From assembly GCA_030267565.1 (NCBI GenBank), contig BRXU01000020.1:1815501-1879500 (forward strand): a DNA stretch of 64,000 nt, written 5' to 3'. The notes under the pieces were generated by a model. The model worked only from the letters and a program-made list of their open reading frames with translations, searched no databases and was not told where the DNA came from. This document shows, piece after piece, positions 17,312 to 37,402 of this stretch (position 1 is its first letter; each line of letters begins with the position of its first letter). This stretch comes from Pleodorina starrii (Eukaryota; Chlorophyta; Chlorophyceae; Chlamydomonadales; Volvocaceae). The position numbers were made by a program, and so were the translations under genes.

Positions 17312-20017
17312 TTGGATAAGGAGGGGGCGCGTGTGGGGGGAAGGTGCGGTGTGGCGAAGGTGCATGGCTGTCGGTGCGCGGCGCTGTTGGGACCGCTGCG
17401 GCGGCACGTGCTTTGTAGCACGCACGCACGCACGCGGGTGTCAGTCGCACACGGCCGTGTGGGGAAGCCTGGGGATGTCGGAGAATAAGTGGGGCGCGCG
17501 CGGATTCGTGATGGTTTGCCCTGCCGTGTCCCATCCCAATTGAACGGAAATCGGGCAGTATTCTTTTCTTTTTATTTGCGTGGCTTTGCTCTGCGCTCTT
17601 CTGCTGTGGGTGGGGTCCCGCGATTCTGGGGCCATTCAAGCATTAGCAACGAATCTGTACGACACACCACTAGCCCCATTAATTAAGGGAACTCTGAGTT
17701 AGCACACACACACACGCGTCTAGTACTCTAGTTGAATTGCTTTAGTGGCCATGTTGACTAGAATGGCCTTAGAAAAGCACATAGGCTTGGTTGGCGTTTA
17801 GTTGGCTGGCGGTTGAGGATTGCCAACTGCCGTCCTAGTACGACACGTGTATGCATGGGGACGTTGTGGGCGCGCACGAGAGGCCCCAGTAAGAGAGGCT
17901 TGGTGATGCAAGGTGAAGAGTGCACACGCTGTGTTGCTGTACGACATGCATGGCAGACTGTACGACTGTGTACGGAAAGCAGAGATGATGCAAGGAGGCG
18001 CCGCGCACTGAATGTTCAGCGTTGCCCCCGACCCTGTAAAATAAAAAAAGGCTGCAATAACGAATGAACCGCGTTACCGTGATCCGTGTTGAAGCATTTC
18101 ATCGGCGCGCATCAGTGGTCAGTCAGTGGTTGGGTGCAAAGAATGGCACCACAGAATGGCGCCTGTGTCACTCAGCATACCCACTGGTAGGGTATGAGCA
18201 CTGCCTCGTCACCGGGCCCCGACACGGTATGATGTAGGGTAGGCACAAATTCCTTCTTGGCCATCGAGGTCGGCGCCGCGTGTTCAACCACCCCGGCCAG
18301 ACCAACCCGGCCCCAGCTTACCGCCCTCACCTTCCCCATCGCCCCACGCCCCTGCTGCTGCTGCTACCGCCTGGCACCCGCGTCGCCCCCCTCGCAGCAC
18401 CTTGCCGCAGCACCTCCCATCACTCCGCCGCCCCCTGGCGACAGCGACAGCGGAGGCCCGACACCCGCGCCATGGCACTGCGATTCCACCCTGCCGATTT
18501 CCACCCTGTGATTGCACCCTGCCGATTCCCACTGCCCCCCTTTCTATCGCACTGCCAGTGCTCTAACCCCCCACTGCAAAGCCGCCCTGTCAGTCAATGG
18601 ACATCCGGACCAGAGCCAAAGCCGCGGCGCCTCACAGCAGCGCCATCCGTCAAGCAACAGGTGGGCATGTCGCATGTGGGCCCGATGTGCTGTGGGTGCA
18701 GCAGCGCGTCGTCAGTAGCAACGGCAGCAGCGACACCAGGCGACACGATGCGCCTCCATGGCGGAGAAAAAAAACCACCGATGCTGCAACCCCCTTCCCT
18801 TCCCCTCTTCCCCTCATTCCACAGCACATGAGACATGATACGTCGCAGCCGGGGCCCGAGGCTGCTTCCAGCCCGGGCGAAGCATGGGCGGCGACAGCAG
18901 CGCCGGTAGGTAAATACCGCCAGCTCGACCGGTTACCCTCTTATGTACGGTGCTGTACACGGCGCATGACTCTGCGCGTGTGTGTATTCAACCGAATGCT
19001 GGCGGAATACACAAAAGCTGGAGCGGATGCTGCGTCAGAAGAGGCGCGCGCACGCCCGCCCGCTCCGAAACCCTTCAAACCGACCGCCCCTACGCGTGCA
19101 CAGACGCACGCCCCTCTCAACATGCCTGCAGGCTACTATAAACTATATGCTGCGGCGCCACGCAGCGCGCATGCGAGTCACTGGGCCATCAAATGCATGG
19201 CCCTGCAGGACACAACACACAAACACGTCAGGACGGCGGACGCACTCGAGTGCGCCTCGACGGTAGCCACCCGTAAATTTATGTGCCATCGCCAGTAACC
19301 TGCTGAACAGACGAGCCGCCTTTCGGCGCTCGATAAGGGCTGTAGGGCTATACAGTACAGTACTGTACACGGGCGCGAATACACGGGCTCAGCACCGTGG
19401 CGCTGGGGCGTTCATGTGCGGCCATCCTGGCAACACCCCATGCTGCCGCTGGTCCGTTTGATCGCACCCCCTTTCTGGGTCTGTAGCCCACTGTACCAAC
19501 CACACACACACACGCACACAGTGGTTATACACCAAACATCATACATGCGACGAAAGCATGCGCCCCACATCGCACATGGGCTCCCGCCTCCACAGTCCAC
19601 ACACACAGACACACAACCAACAAAACCCTAGCTTCCATCCCTGCGATCTCATCATAATCGGGACCCCCCCGCGATCGTTCGACAATGCCATCTCCGTCCC
19701 TTCGCTGCGGTATCTTCTTTTCTTACCCCGCCCTCGGTAACCCATAACGTCCATTACTTTGCAACCTCGCCCCACGACATGGCACGCGCCGCTCCTGCGC
19801 CCCCCCCCCAACCGCTTGTCTGCCCGCCTGCCTAATCCCACCCGGCGTGGGCCCCCGGTGGTGGCGTGGCGCCAATGGGACCTCCACACACACCCGCCCG
19901 CGGGCACGGCTACACCCCGTTTCGCAAATTAATGCTTCGCTCAAGCGACTGTCGCGCAAGGCGAGAGGTAAGGCCCGCACGTTCCCGACATGTGGCCGGA
20001 TTTAGCTGCGCGCGCGC
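17109..20017. other. Gene-poor, microsatellite-rich interval
   Basis: No supported gene. The interval contains a (GT)n-(GA)n tract at about 17270-17312, several short CA/GT runs (17703, 19501, 19599), poly-C runs, and one copy of the dispersed CTGCGGTATCTTCTTTTC word at 19695..19727. Confidence 0.6.
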
Positions 20018-23000
20018 TCAACCCTGCGAGCTGCGACCAGCCCGCCGCCGTGTACGCCCGACCATCGCCTCCCCACACTCGCGGCAGCAGCACCACACCT
20101 CCGTCCCTCCGCCCCCCTCGCCGCTCTGCCGCGTCCGCGCCCCTCCCCCACCGCTGTAGGGCTGCAGGCCCGGCTCCAGGTCCGCCTCGCTCCGCCCCGA
20201 CATGTTGCGGCAGCGCGGGTAGCCACACACCCGCAGCAGCGAGCTCGCCTCCGCCAGCGGGGCCAGCCGGGGCGAGTCTGCCGCAGGAGGCGACGTGCCG
20301 ACGGCGGCGCCGGTTGTCGGCGGCGGCGGCGCCTCGTCCTGTAGCTTGGCCACCAGGCGCGACAGCTGCTGAGCCGTAAGCGCCCCTCGCCGACTGCCAT
20401 CGTCCGTGCTGCCGCTGCCGCTGCTGCTGTCGCGAACCAGCAGCTCATCTCCGCAGCACGACACGGCCTTAAGGACGAGCTGCCGCAGCAGCGGCGCCTC
20501 CCTCCCAGTCCGCACTTTGCTGTGTCGCCTGCCTGTGAGATGCTTCGCGACGCACCGCAGCAGCTCCCCCAGGTGAGCCCGCTTGACCAGCAGCCGCCGC
20601 CACGCCGCCGCGTCGTCCTCCTCCTCCTCCGCCGCCGCCGCTGCTGCTGCTGCACCCGCCAGCATTGACCGCATCTCGGCCGACGGCGGCAGCCCTCCCT
20701 GAAGCGTGCAGCCGCCCACCCCGGTCCCTGCGTCCAGCTCCACGGCTCCGCTGCCGCCGCTGTCAGCCCCAGCATCCCCCTCCGTCGGCCGCCTCAGCCG
20801 CAGGCGGTCCAGCTGGTCCAGCGCCAGACACACCACTTCCGTCACCTGCCGCAGGGCGTCAAGATCGTCGCTGTCGTCGATGACGTACGACGTCCAGCGT
20901 GGCAGCCACGTCGCCAAGGCCAGCGTGGTAAGCCTCAGCAGCTGACGGGAGGGACCGTCCTCGCGGTCGGCGCGCCCACCGCCACAGCCGCCCGCCGTGC
21001 TGCTTCCGCCGCCGTCGCCAGAATCTCCCCGTCCCGCGCTCCCTGCGGCCCCGCTTCCACCCGCAGCCACCGCCGCAGCCACGGACTGGTCCTCCGTCTC
21101 CCTCCGCCAGGCTACCACCCAGGCAGCTGCCCGTGTCATCAACGCCAGGCTCCTGGTGAAGGATGCGGCCCGCAGCTCATCGCTCGTCTCCCATCGCACC
21201 ATCCACTCGAGTACCTTGCCCTGGGTTGCCACCAGCGCCGCCGCCTGGCGCGGGTCGCCGTAGGCAAGCAGCCAGCCCAGTGCCGGCCAGCTGAAGACAA
21301 GCGTGGCGAGTGGAGAATCCGGCTCGGGGTCGGGATGTACGGGTTGGATTTTGAAGGCGTTGCGCAGGAGGTGCTCCAGGGCGGGCAGAGCGCCGGCGGC
21401 CAGGGCGGCGGCCACGTCGGGTGGCGGCGCGGCGGGGAGGCGCACTGCGACCGGACACCATTGGCAGCAGCGGGGAAGCGATGCGAGATGTGGGTCAGCG
21501 CGTCGACAAGCTAAGCGAGGAAAAGCGGCAGGGACTCCGCTCGCTACGACAAGGGGTAAACAGCGGCCACACGGAGGAGCAGAGAGCTTTTGAGCTTCTT
21601 TTCTTTCACCCGCGGCCCAGCTGAGGCGCAGTGGCTGCACTGTGGTTTGTGCCCGGGCTACCGCTCTCCCAACAAGCAGTGCAGATCTCGGCGAGGGAAG
21701 CCCGCTTCAGTCTTCCGTTGTTGTCCGTTGGTGCCGGAGGAGGCTTAAAGGCACGGTCCCCCCCCATGGGTAACAAGTTGAGCCGAGCAATCAGGCCCTC
21801 TCCACTTTTGAGGGAGCTTAGCTGAGGCGCACTGCCTGAAACTACGGTGTCGATCCTGGCCTGCCATCCGTCGCAGCGGCCTCAATTCCCCCTGAATGCG
21901 CCCTCTGACCTCGGCCCCACCAACTGAGAGCACATGCATCCAAGTTCAACCCACCTGGCAGCTCCTGCCCAATCTGGCTCCTGGCGGACAGCATCTGCTG
22001 CACCAGCACGACCGTATCCTCCTTAGCGTCGCCGGCCGACGAGAAATCGGGAACTATCGCCGTGGCGGCGTGCAGCGCCCGGGCCGCCCCGTCCCACCAG
22101 CGCTGCGGCCGAACCAGCGGTGCTGCCGTCGAGCTGTCAGTCGGCGCACCGCCGCCTGCCGGCAGGGTGAGGGGCTTAGTGCGCCTGTCCAGCATGTCGT
22201 GCGCGCCACGCAGCGCCTGGAGGGCAATGCAGCAGTGTTCCGCGCGGCCCACCACTTCCTGGCGTGTAGGGGCGGGCGCGGCACTCGCTCCTGCTGCCGT
22301 GGCGCCGTCGACAGCTGAAATCACCGCCGCAGGGGATGGGCACGGCTGCCGCAAATCAGCGGTGTGGTCGCCGCCAACTGACTGGGACGGCGCATCGCCG
22401 CGAGCGTCCTCACCGCCGCCGCTGGCGCCAGCGCCGCCGCCGCCGCGGGGCTGCTGCCCGGCCGCGGCCTCCATGCAGCAGGTGCTCATGCGCATGTACA
22501 CTTCGTACACCGCGGCCGGGCTGAACATGCCTCTGCCGCAGACCGCCCTCGTCTCGCCCTGCTCGGATGCCATCAGATCCAGCCAGCCGTTGATCGTATC
22601 CAGAGCGTCATCCGTGAGCACCGTTGACAGCGACAGGGTTCCGGCGGGGCCAAGCACGGACCGGCGCAGCACCACCTCGGCCTCCGGCGACAGACCGTAC
22701 CTGGGGCCGCCGTCCCAGGAGTGAAGCAACTCCACCACCATCGCTGTCAGCATAAACTGCAAGCTGGGGCCGGGCAGGCCGTGTTGGGCCAGCAGCGGTC
22801 GCAGCTCGGGCTTGCGCCGCGCACTGCACACCTCGCTTGCCATGTTCAGCACCTCTTGGCGGCTCTGCTCGGTGAAGTCCGTGCTCGGGCCCACCACGAA
22901 GGCAAAGCCGCGGAGGACGTGCTCGTAAAACTGCGACGCTGCCAGCGCGGTGAACACCTCCCTTCGCACGGCCCCATGACCGACCGTGTTTATCCCCCAA

Positions 23001-23560
23001 AATATCGCAAACGGCTTCAGGCCTTGCAGCAAGCTGATGCAGGCCTGATATAGCCGGAGCTCCTCCGGCTCCAAACTTGCCGTGTTCACGGCAGCCGCTG
23101 CCATGAGGCGGCTCAGGCAGTTCAGGCTGCCGGTGCGCACGAACGCCGAAGCGGCGGCGAGGGGCAGGGCAGTCTTATCCTGGCGATGCGTATCCACGCT
23201 CGCGACCGCCTTGATGAACGTCCTAAGCGTGTTGACCGCCACGTCCAGGAAGGCCTTGCGCGCCGGCTTGACCGGCTCGCTTTCCGCGCGGCGGAGCGCC
23301 ACCGCGAGCATCTTCACCATAGCGAGGGCACGGCCCCGCCGGCGCCACAGCGACATCGAACCGTCGCTGCTGTCCGCCATGCTGCCTACCAGCAAAGCAG
23401 CTTTCCGTATCTGCTCTACGTCTATTTCCGCCATAGCTGCTGCTAAAGATGTGGAAGCGGAAGCGGAAGGCTGCAGTGTTGCGGCAAGGCTGATCCGCGT
23501 TGCAAAGCGCAGGACTTTCCGCACACCCTGCTCTTCTATTGCTGAGTTGGTGGGGTCCAT
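20018..23560 (-). CDS. Large volvocine-family protein with a degenerate MYND-like zinc finger
   Basis: Two exons: 21955..23560 and 20018..21444, joined in phase 1 (CCAG/GTGGGT ... CGCAG/TG), giving 1010 residues. I place the start at the ATG at 23560; an upstream GTG extends the frame but is not a usual start. The body is helical and Ala/Leu-rich, without catalytic motifs I recognise. The junction rebuilds the family-typical RLPAAPPPDVAAALAAGALP block. The C-terminal 70 residues keep CGYPRC and CCCREC of the volvocine MYND-type finger, but the middle Cys pair is replaced (QPYSGGGG) and the final His/Cys ligands are missing, so zinc binding is doubtful. Function unknown; MYND fingers normally mediate protein-protein contacts. 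A TATATA sequence lies 128 nt upstream of the ATG. Confidence 0.75.
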
Positions 23561-23687
23561 CTTGTCGAGCGGCGGGCCTAAGTACCCCGGGGCCAATCGG
23601 GCTAGCACGCCTGTGGTGAGGCTAGCTGCCGTGTCCGTGTCGTTCCCAAACTGGAAATTGAAAGTTTCATCAAGCGCCCAGGAACAT

Positions 23688-23695
23688 TATATAAT
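23688..23695 (-). promoter_or_regulatory. TATA-like box upstream of the MYND-like gene
   Basis: ATTATATAATG lies about 130 nt upstream of the chosen ATG on the minus strand, in an AT-rich patch that stands out from the GC-rich surroundings. Confidence 0.4.
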
Positions 23696-23699
23696 GCAT

Positions 23700-30511
<6,812 letters not shown>

Positions 30512-31435
30512 GATATCGTATCGTCCAGGTAGCAAGTTGCAGTGGCGTAGTCCTACACTAAATATGCGAGTAGTCCTGCAAGATATGCTTGTTGCGGCCT
30601 GGAAACCGTTTCCTTCGCGACCCGTCCAGCTGCCGGTATGTTAGGAATCGCGTTCAGGCTTCAGCTTCGTGCTTAAACTATCGGCTGTTGATGAGGAAGG
30701 GTCCTGGTAGGACACAGAGTAAACAGGAATTGATGGAAACACGGAATGCATCAATGCAACAACAATACGTCATGCGGTTGCTGATGGTTGCGGTTGCAGA
30801 TAAACGGTTGCTGAGTACCAATATCGAGTCGCCGGCTCCCCGCTTCGCTGCCATTTCTCCTGTTACCAATTTAAATCGGCGTTAAAATTCAGATGGCGTA
30901 CCTTCTTGATCGGTCTTATCGTTTTGCATTTAGTTCAGCAGCAGCAGAAAAGCCCTGGCCGCCAACACAACCCAGATGGGGAGTCAGCGTCTGGGCTCAA
31001 GGACCGGCAGCGAGCATGCTCGCTAATTACAGATGGGACCGGCAGCGAGCATCATATCGTAATTTGCGCTGCTCTTTTGAAGATGACATATAAATAATAT
31101 TGTTGTATTGGTTCGTTATGCCAGCATAGCAAATTTCTGGCACTGCGCGTTGAGTGCCTCAACCAGCTACGACCAAGAGGGAATCCCTGATACGACCGTT
31201 TCGCTCTATTCTGCTCAGTTGTATAACTAAAGGATATTAATTCTGGGAAGGTCAAGGGGCAAGCATGGCGTATTTCTGTTTTTTTAGTGATTATGCTCAA
31301 AGGGTCGGCCCCACATTGCTCTCACTAAGGAAGTCGCGTTTCGACTGGAGTTCAACGACATACGTTGTAATAACAAACCTACATCGAAGGGTCTGACAAG
31401 CATTCATGAACGTGGTTCCATTCTGCGGGAATATC
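30512..31435. other. Promoter side of the secreted-protein gene; no other gene
   Basis: AT-rich relative to the genes. A GGGACCGGCAGCGAGCAT word is repeated at about 31000 and 31034. No clear TATA box was identified. Confidence 0.5.
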
Positions 31436-31735
31436 GCGAGCAGCCCCTGGGGTGCTCTCATGCGTATCGTAGGCAGGATACCGCAACGCGCGCAGATACC
31501 CGCTGATTACAATATTCGTGATATATAAAACCAGCGAGCATGTGCGTAGGCGCAACTTCGGAGTGCAGCCGGGTTCTAATGTGTGAGCGAGCAGGCCCTG
31601 GGGTGCTCTCATACGTATCGTAGGCAGGATACCGCAACGCGCGCAGATACCGGCTGGTTACAGCACGCATGATTTATAAGACCAGCGAGCATGTGCGTTC
31701 GCGCAACCTGGGAGTGCAGCCGGGTTACAAAAGAG
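31436..31735 (+). repeat. Two tandem copies of a 150-bp unit
   Basis: The units begin at 31436 and 31587. Shared words include GGGGTGCTCTCAT, CGTATCGTAGGCAGGATACC, GCAACGCGCGCAGATACC and ACCAGCGAGCATGTGCGT. The copies differ by scattered substitutions. Confidence 0.85.
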
Positions 31736-31814
31736 GAGCGAGCAGGCCTGCGCTCGGCAACCTACCAAGGCCGTCATAATTGATCACTTAGGTTTACAAC
31801 GAAAGAGGAGGGAA

Positions 31815-33403
31815 AGGCTAGTTGATACATCTCGGGGACACAATGCATCTCTGCATCCGAGAAGTACGACGACGTCTCTCTTATGTCTCCGCACACAGTC
31901 TATCCAATGTCGCGTGAACATACATAGAACCACAAGACTAAGTCGTCTGGAACTTATGCTCCGGATCCGCCTCGCCTATCCTCGGTCAACGCAGTGACTG
32001 TCCGCGAGGGTCCGCGCGCGGTGACTGTGCTGGAACTCTTCAAGTACTGGAGCGATGCCATCACAGCAAATGCTGAAGTCAACGATATAAGCTACGACTA
32101 GCAAATTAGCAGCTGTATGGTTTGGTGAGCGGGAGACCGCGACGTTGGACCCTGGAGGCCAGGAGACAGAGGCTTCTCCGGACAGGGTGAAACTCCGAAT
32201 AGGTACGCCGGTGCTCATAGAATACAATGTATGTCAGCACACATACCGACTCATAGCTGAAAGCCATGATGGGTGCGATGGAGGAAGCCTTAACTAAAAA
32301 AATCGCTGTCTACACCCGTCCTATAGGCTGGCGCACAGAGGATTCCGCACAGGATATGCCTTCACCAAAGTTTGCCAGACGCGAAGTACCGGAAGCGGAA
32401 CAGCTCGCGGCGGTCGGCCAGCCCGCAGGAGTTCAGGCTCCTGTCGCGGCCCCTGTGCATACCCGCGGCGCTGTGCAGCGCGATGCAGCGTTGACATTGG
32501 GCGATCGGCGTGAGGCTGGATGGAGCGGAGTCAGCGTCCGCCGCGTATATCCATGGGGCAGGGCCTCTGTCGGCCCCTGCCCCTGCCGCCGGCGCTCTTC
32601 AGTCCACGCCTGCTGCTGAGCCCGAAGCGGGACCCAGCTGGACTGAAGAGCACCGGCGGCAGGGGCAGGGGCCGACAGGGGCCCTGCCCCATGGATATAC
32701 GCGGCGGACGCTGACTCCGCTCCAGCCTCACGCCGATCGCCCAATGTCAACGCTGCATCGTGCTGCACAGCGCCGCGGGTATGCACAGGGGCCGCGGCAG
32801 GAGCCTGAACTCCTGCGGGCTGGCCGATCGCCGCGAGCTGTTCCGCTTCCGGTACTTCGCGTCTGGCAAACTTTGGTGAAGGCATATCCTGTGCGGAATC
32901 CTCTGCGCGCCAGCCTATAGGACGGGTGTGTAGACAGCGATTTTTCCAGTTATCGCACCCATCATGGCTTTCAGCTATGAGTCGGTATGTGTGCTGACAT
33001 ACATTGTATTCTATGAGCACCGGCGTACCTATTCGGAGTTTCGCCCTGTCCGGAGAAGCCTCTGTCTCCTGGCCTCCAGGGTCCAACGTCGCGGTCTCCC
33101 GCTTACCAAACCATACAGCTGCTAATTTGCTAGTCATAGCTTATATCGTTGACTTCAGCATTTGCTGTTATGGCATCGCTCCAGTACTTGAAGAGTTCCA
33201 GCACAGTCACCGCGGACCGTCACTGCGTTAACCGAGGATAGGCGAGGCGGATTCGGAGCGTAACTTCCAGACGACTTAGTCTTGTGGTTCTATGTATGTT
33301 CACGCGACATTGGATAGGCTGTGTGCGGAGACATAAGAAAGACGTCGTCGTACTTCTCGGATGCAGAGATGCATTGTGTCCCCGAGATGTATCAACTAGC
33401 CTC
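31815..33403. mobile_element. Foldback element with about 770-790-bp inverted arms
   Basis: The left arm (about 31815..32607) and right arm (about 32640..33403) are near-perfect inverted copies with a 32-bp centre. The arm tips read AGGCTAGTTGATACATCTCG. The same 60-70-residue frame (GVPIRSF...EASVSWPPGSNVAVS) is open in both arms only because they are copies. No transposase is present and no flanking target duplication is obvious. It is most likely a non-autonomous DNA transposon with long terminal inverted repeats. Confidence 0.75.
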
Positions 33404-33432
33404 TCCCACCTCTCTAGAAATCGACGATAACA

Positions 33433-33900
33433 AGGGGGACCGGTTTTCACACCGGTCGCTAGCCGTACAGACTAGACAGACTGTCCATCCTACCCCAGGG
33501 GCACCCGCAAAGGGGTGCCAACAGCAAAGCCACCAAGCCCACCAGCACCCAGCCCGCACGACGTACGAAGCGTGAAAGAGTCAAGGAGCGCCGACCATGC
33601 TCCTGGAGAACACCACACAAGTAGCTCCCAACCGAGTACCTGGACAGGAAGCGCCTACGATGCTCCTGGAGAACACCACACAAGTAGCTCCCAACCGAGT
33701 ACCTGGACAGGAAGCGCCTACCATGTTACTGAAAAACAACACGCAAGTAGCTCCCAACCGAGCACCTGGACAGGAAGCGCCGACCATGCTCCTGGAAACA
33801 ACACACAAGTAGCTCCCAACCGAGCCCCTGGACAGGTAGCACCTACCAAGCTCCTGGTCCATCGCAAGGGTGCAGCCGAATCCGCACCCCGAGTCACACC
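33433..33900 (+). repeat. Repeat module 1 with a 63-bp minisatellite (4 units)
   Basis: The module opens with the small palindrome ACCGGTTTTCACACCGGT and contains four 63-bp units starting at 33597, 33660, 33723 and 33786. Because 63 is divisible by three, each unit encodes the same 21-residue phrase (TMLLENTTQVAPNRVPGQEAP). The downstream half matches module 2 at 34446..34885. No start with convincing context and no domain support a gene. Confidence 0.85.
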
Positions 33901-34445
33901 ATGACAGCGCGACTTGGCAGAAAGTCTGGCCCTTGTAATTCCGCATCCTGTTTTATAGCGAGCGCCCCCTAGTGGGACGTGGCAGCACGGGCTGCAAAAA
34001 AGAAGGCTGCACGGGCGGACCCTCCTACCACGCGTTCAAGACGCAACCCAAGCGTCAACGACGCAACCCGCTGTCCGAGCGAGAAGGCAAATCCAAACGA
34101 TTGCGAATTAGCCTGCTGCCCAACGTAGGCAGCCGGCGAGCCGTGCGCCGCCATCCCGAAGCATCATCATCGCAAGCGCTCCTACAACGGCCACCCTGGC
34201 GGCCGCATAAGCTGGGCCCCAACAGCTTGCAGAAGTACATGCAGACGACGAAGCTCCACAGGCGACGAGCGGAACACCAGAAGCCCAGCGAGCAGAGGAT
34301 CGTCCACCATCGCGTCGGAGACGCCGACCAGCTGGAGACAGCGAGAAAACGCCGAATCAACTCCTCAACGAGAAGCCAACTGGCAGGCTGAACGGCCCGA
34401 AAGCCGCAGTCGCTGCGAAGCGCCCATCCCACCCAGAATCCCTCT
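33901..34445. other. Unique segment between the two repeat modules
   Basis: Open on plus for about 139 codons with a basic, Arg/Lys-rich translation, but no recognisable domain. It ends with TGAACGGCCC near 34391. I cannot tell whether it is coding. Confidence 0.4.
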
Positions 34446-34885
34446 TTAGGATGCGGAGTATAAGGGGGACCGGTTTTCACACCGGTCGCTAGCCGTACAG
34501 GCTAGACAGACTGTTCATCCTACCCCAGGGGCACCCGCAAAGGGGTGCCAAACGCAAAGCCACCAAGGCCCACCAGCACCAAGCCCGCACGACGCACAAA
34601 GCGTGAAAGAGTCAGAGACAAGGAGCGCCGACCATGCTCCTGGAGAACACCACACAAGTAGCTCCCAACCGAGTACCTGGACAGGAAGCGCCTACCATGC
34701 TCCTGGAAAACAACACGCAAGTAGCTCCCAACCGAGCACCTGGACAGGAAGCGCCGACCATGCTCCTGGAAAACAACACACAAGTAGCTCCCAACCGAGC
34801 CCCTGGACAGGTAGCCGCCTACCAAGCAAGCTCCTGGTCCATCGCAAGGGTGCAGCCGAATCCGCACCCCGAGTCACACCACGTC
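34446..34885 (+). repeat. Repeat module 2 with a 63-bp minisatellite (3 units)
   Basis: A direct duplicate of module 1: same ACCGGTTTTCACACCGGT start, same leader, three 63-bp units from about 34634, and the same GCAGCCGAATCCGCACCCCG tail. The unit number differs by one. Confidence 0.85.
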
Positions 34886-35055
34886 GGTCCTTCAACGGGT
34901 GATGATGTAACAAGCAAGGGAGCAGCTCCGTCCCTTATCCTTATCCTCAAAAGTGCACTGTCAACCCCATGTTAGGTTACAGCTGCAAGGACAGAATTGA
35001 ACAGAACCCGGCCCGCCCTGCTGCGTCTCCACCCGCTGCATCAAATGGAAGATTG

Positions 35056-35240
35056 GAAGATAGCTACCGGAACTGCGCTCACGGGGGAGTGGGGGTTCCG
35101 GAGCGCCCCAAACCCAGAAGATAGCTACCGGTACTGCGCTCACGGGGGAGTGGGGGTTCCGGAGCGCCCCAAACCCAGAAGATAGCTACCGGTGCTGCGC
35201 TCACGGAGGGGAGGGGGGGGGGGTTCCGGAGCGCCCCAAA
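35056..35240 (+). repeat. Three tandem 61-bp units
   Basis: The units begin GAAGATAGCTACCGG at 35056, 35117 and 35178 and each contain GTTCCGGAGCGCCCCAAACC. The last unit has an expanded G run. Confidence 0.9.
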
Positions 35241-35948
35241 CCCAGAAGAAGAAGCCAGCCAACCGCTGCCCTGGCGACGACTGGACAAGTTGGCTTTCCC
35301 CGGGAAATTCCATTCGTTCGCAGTCTTTTGATTGCCAGGACCGACCGACCGACTGGCCGACCAATTGATCGATGGGGCGGCAGGCGGCCAATTGCTGTAC
35401 GGTACTCCTCCTCCTCCCCGAGTCTCGAGCCCCACTGACTCTACGAGCCCACTGTGCATCGGTAACAACCACAACAATGGATAGGGCATGCACGTGACCG
35501 TTAGCCTGTGCCTGCTTGAGTACAGGCTCGCTTCACTGGTTCTTCCGGAGGATAGAAACAAATCATGGAGGTTGTGAGCCAGGGTGAGCCCAGGGACAGC
35601 ATGCTTCATGCAACGGAACCCCTCTCTCCGCCTGTATGAAATTCCACACCAACATTGGCAAGGACGGAAGGACAAGCGGGGTTGCGGGGTTCTTAGGGTG
35701 CAGCAGGCACCCGGCCTAGGATCGACGCGGACAACCAGCAGCCCCATACCCATCGATACATGTGGCCCGTTTCGGAGGCGACGTGGGTGCGAGACAGCAG
35801 AACCGCCACCAGCGTGGGACTGTCATGACGTCAACGCCAACAGACACCATCCCCGGCGGGTTCAAGAACATAGACACCCATAGTCAACCAGACACGCTCG
35901 CGGTGAAAAGTTAACAACGCGCACAGACGGATGAGCCGTGGTTGAGGT
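35241..35948. other. No gene recognised
   Basis: Intergenic DNA between the repeats and the H4 3' end. A short GT-AG pattern is not supported by a protein-like frame. Confidence 0.5.
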
Positions 35949-35964
35949 GGTGTTGAGAAACACC
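35949..35964 (-). terminator. Histone 3' palindrome of H4 (pair 2)
   Basis: GGTGTTGAGAAACACC, 44 nt beyond the H4 stop. Confidence 0.9.
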
Positions 35965-36008
35965 GGATTTTGTTGTGCTACGCAACGCAGCACTTGTAGG
36001 AAGGCCGC

Positions 36009-37147
<1,139 letters not shown>

Positions 37148-37188
37148 GCGCCTCCCATGCACATCGTGCCACCGTCTCCACAAAACCC

Positions 37189-37204
37189 GGTGTTTCTCAA
37201 CACC
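37189..37204 (+). terminator. Histone 3' palindrome of H3 (pair 2)
   Basis: GGTGTTTCTCAACACC, 41 nt past the stop. Confidence 0.9.
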
Positions 37205-37402
37205 ACCCTACCTTGCGATGGCGTTGAATTTGTGGCACGATTGGTTTCGGAACCTCTGAAGGGTTCGGGTGTGAGTGCCAGCTGCACCGCGGCAGATTCG
37301 AACAGTGCGGGGCAAACTATCCAGTCAGGCCACAGACAGCCACATCCTTACAGACAACAAGAACGGCCCCAGAACAGCCTCAGGCACCTGTGTCGAGTGT
37401 AG
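37205..37402 (+). repeat. Duplicated 3' flank of H3 (copy 2)
   Basis: Homologous to 15350..15565 in inverted orientation. Homology fades after CACCTGTGTCGAGTGTAG. Confidence 0.8.

Noticed and set aside
23561..23608. Upstream GTG start for the MYND-like protein
   Set aside because: An in-frame ATG lies 48 nt downstream and GTG starts are rare in nuclear genes.
31976..33231. Two paralogous 75-84-residue genes facing each other
   Set aside because: They are the same sequence in the two arms of the foldback element; conservation follows from the palindrome, not from selection.
33597..34830. CRISPR-like array
   Set aside because: The 63-bp units are contiguous tandem repeats without variable spacers, and the genome is eukaryotic.
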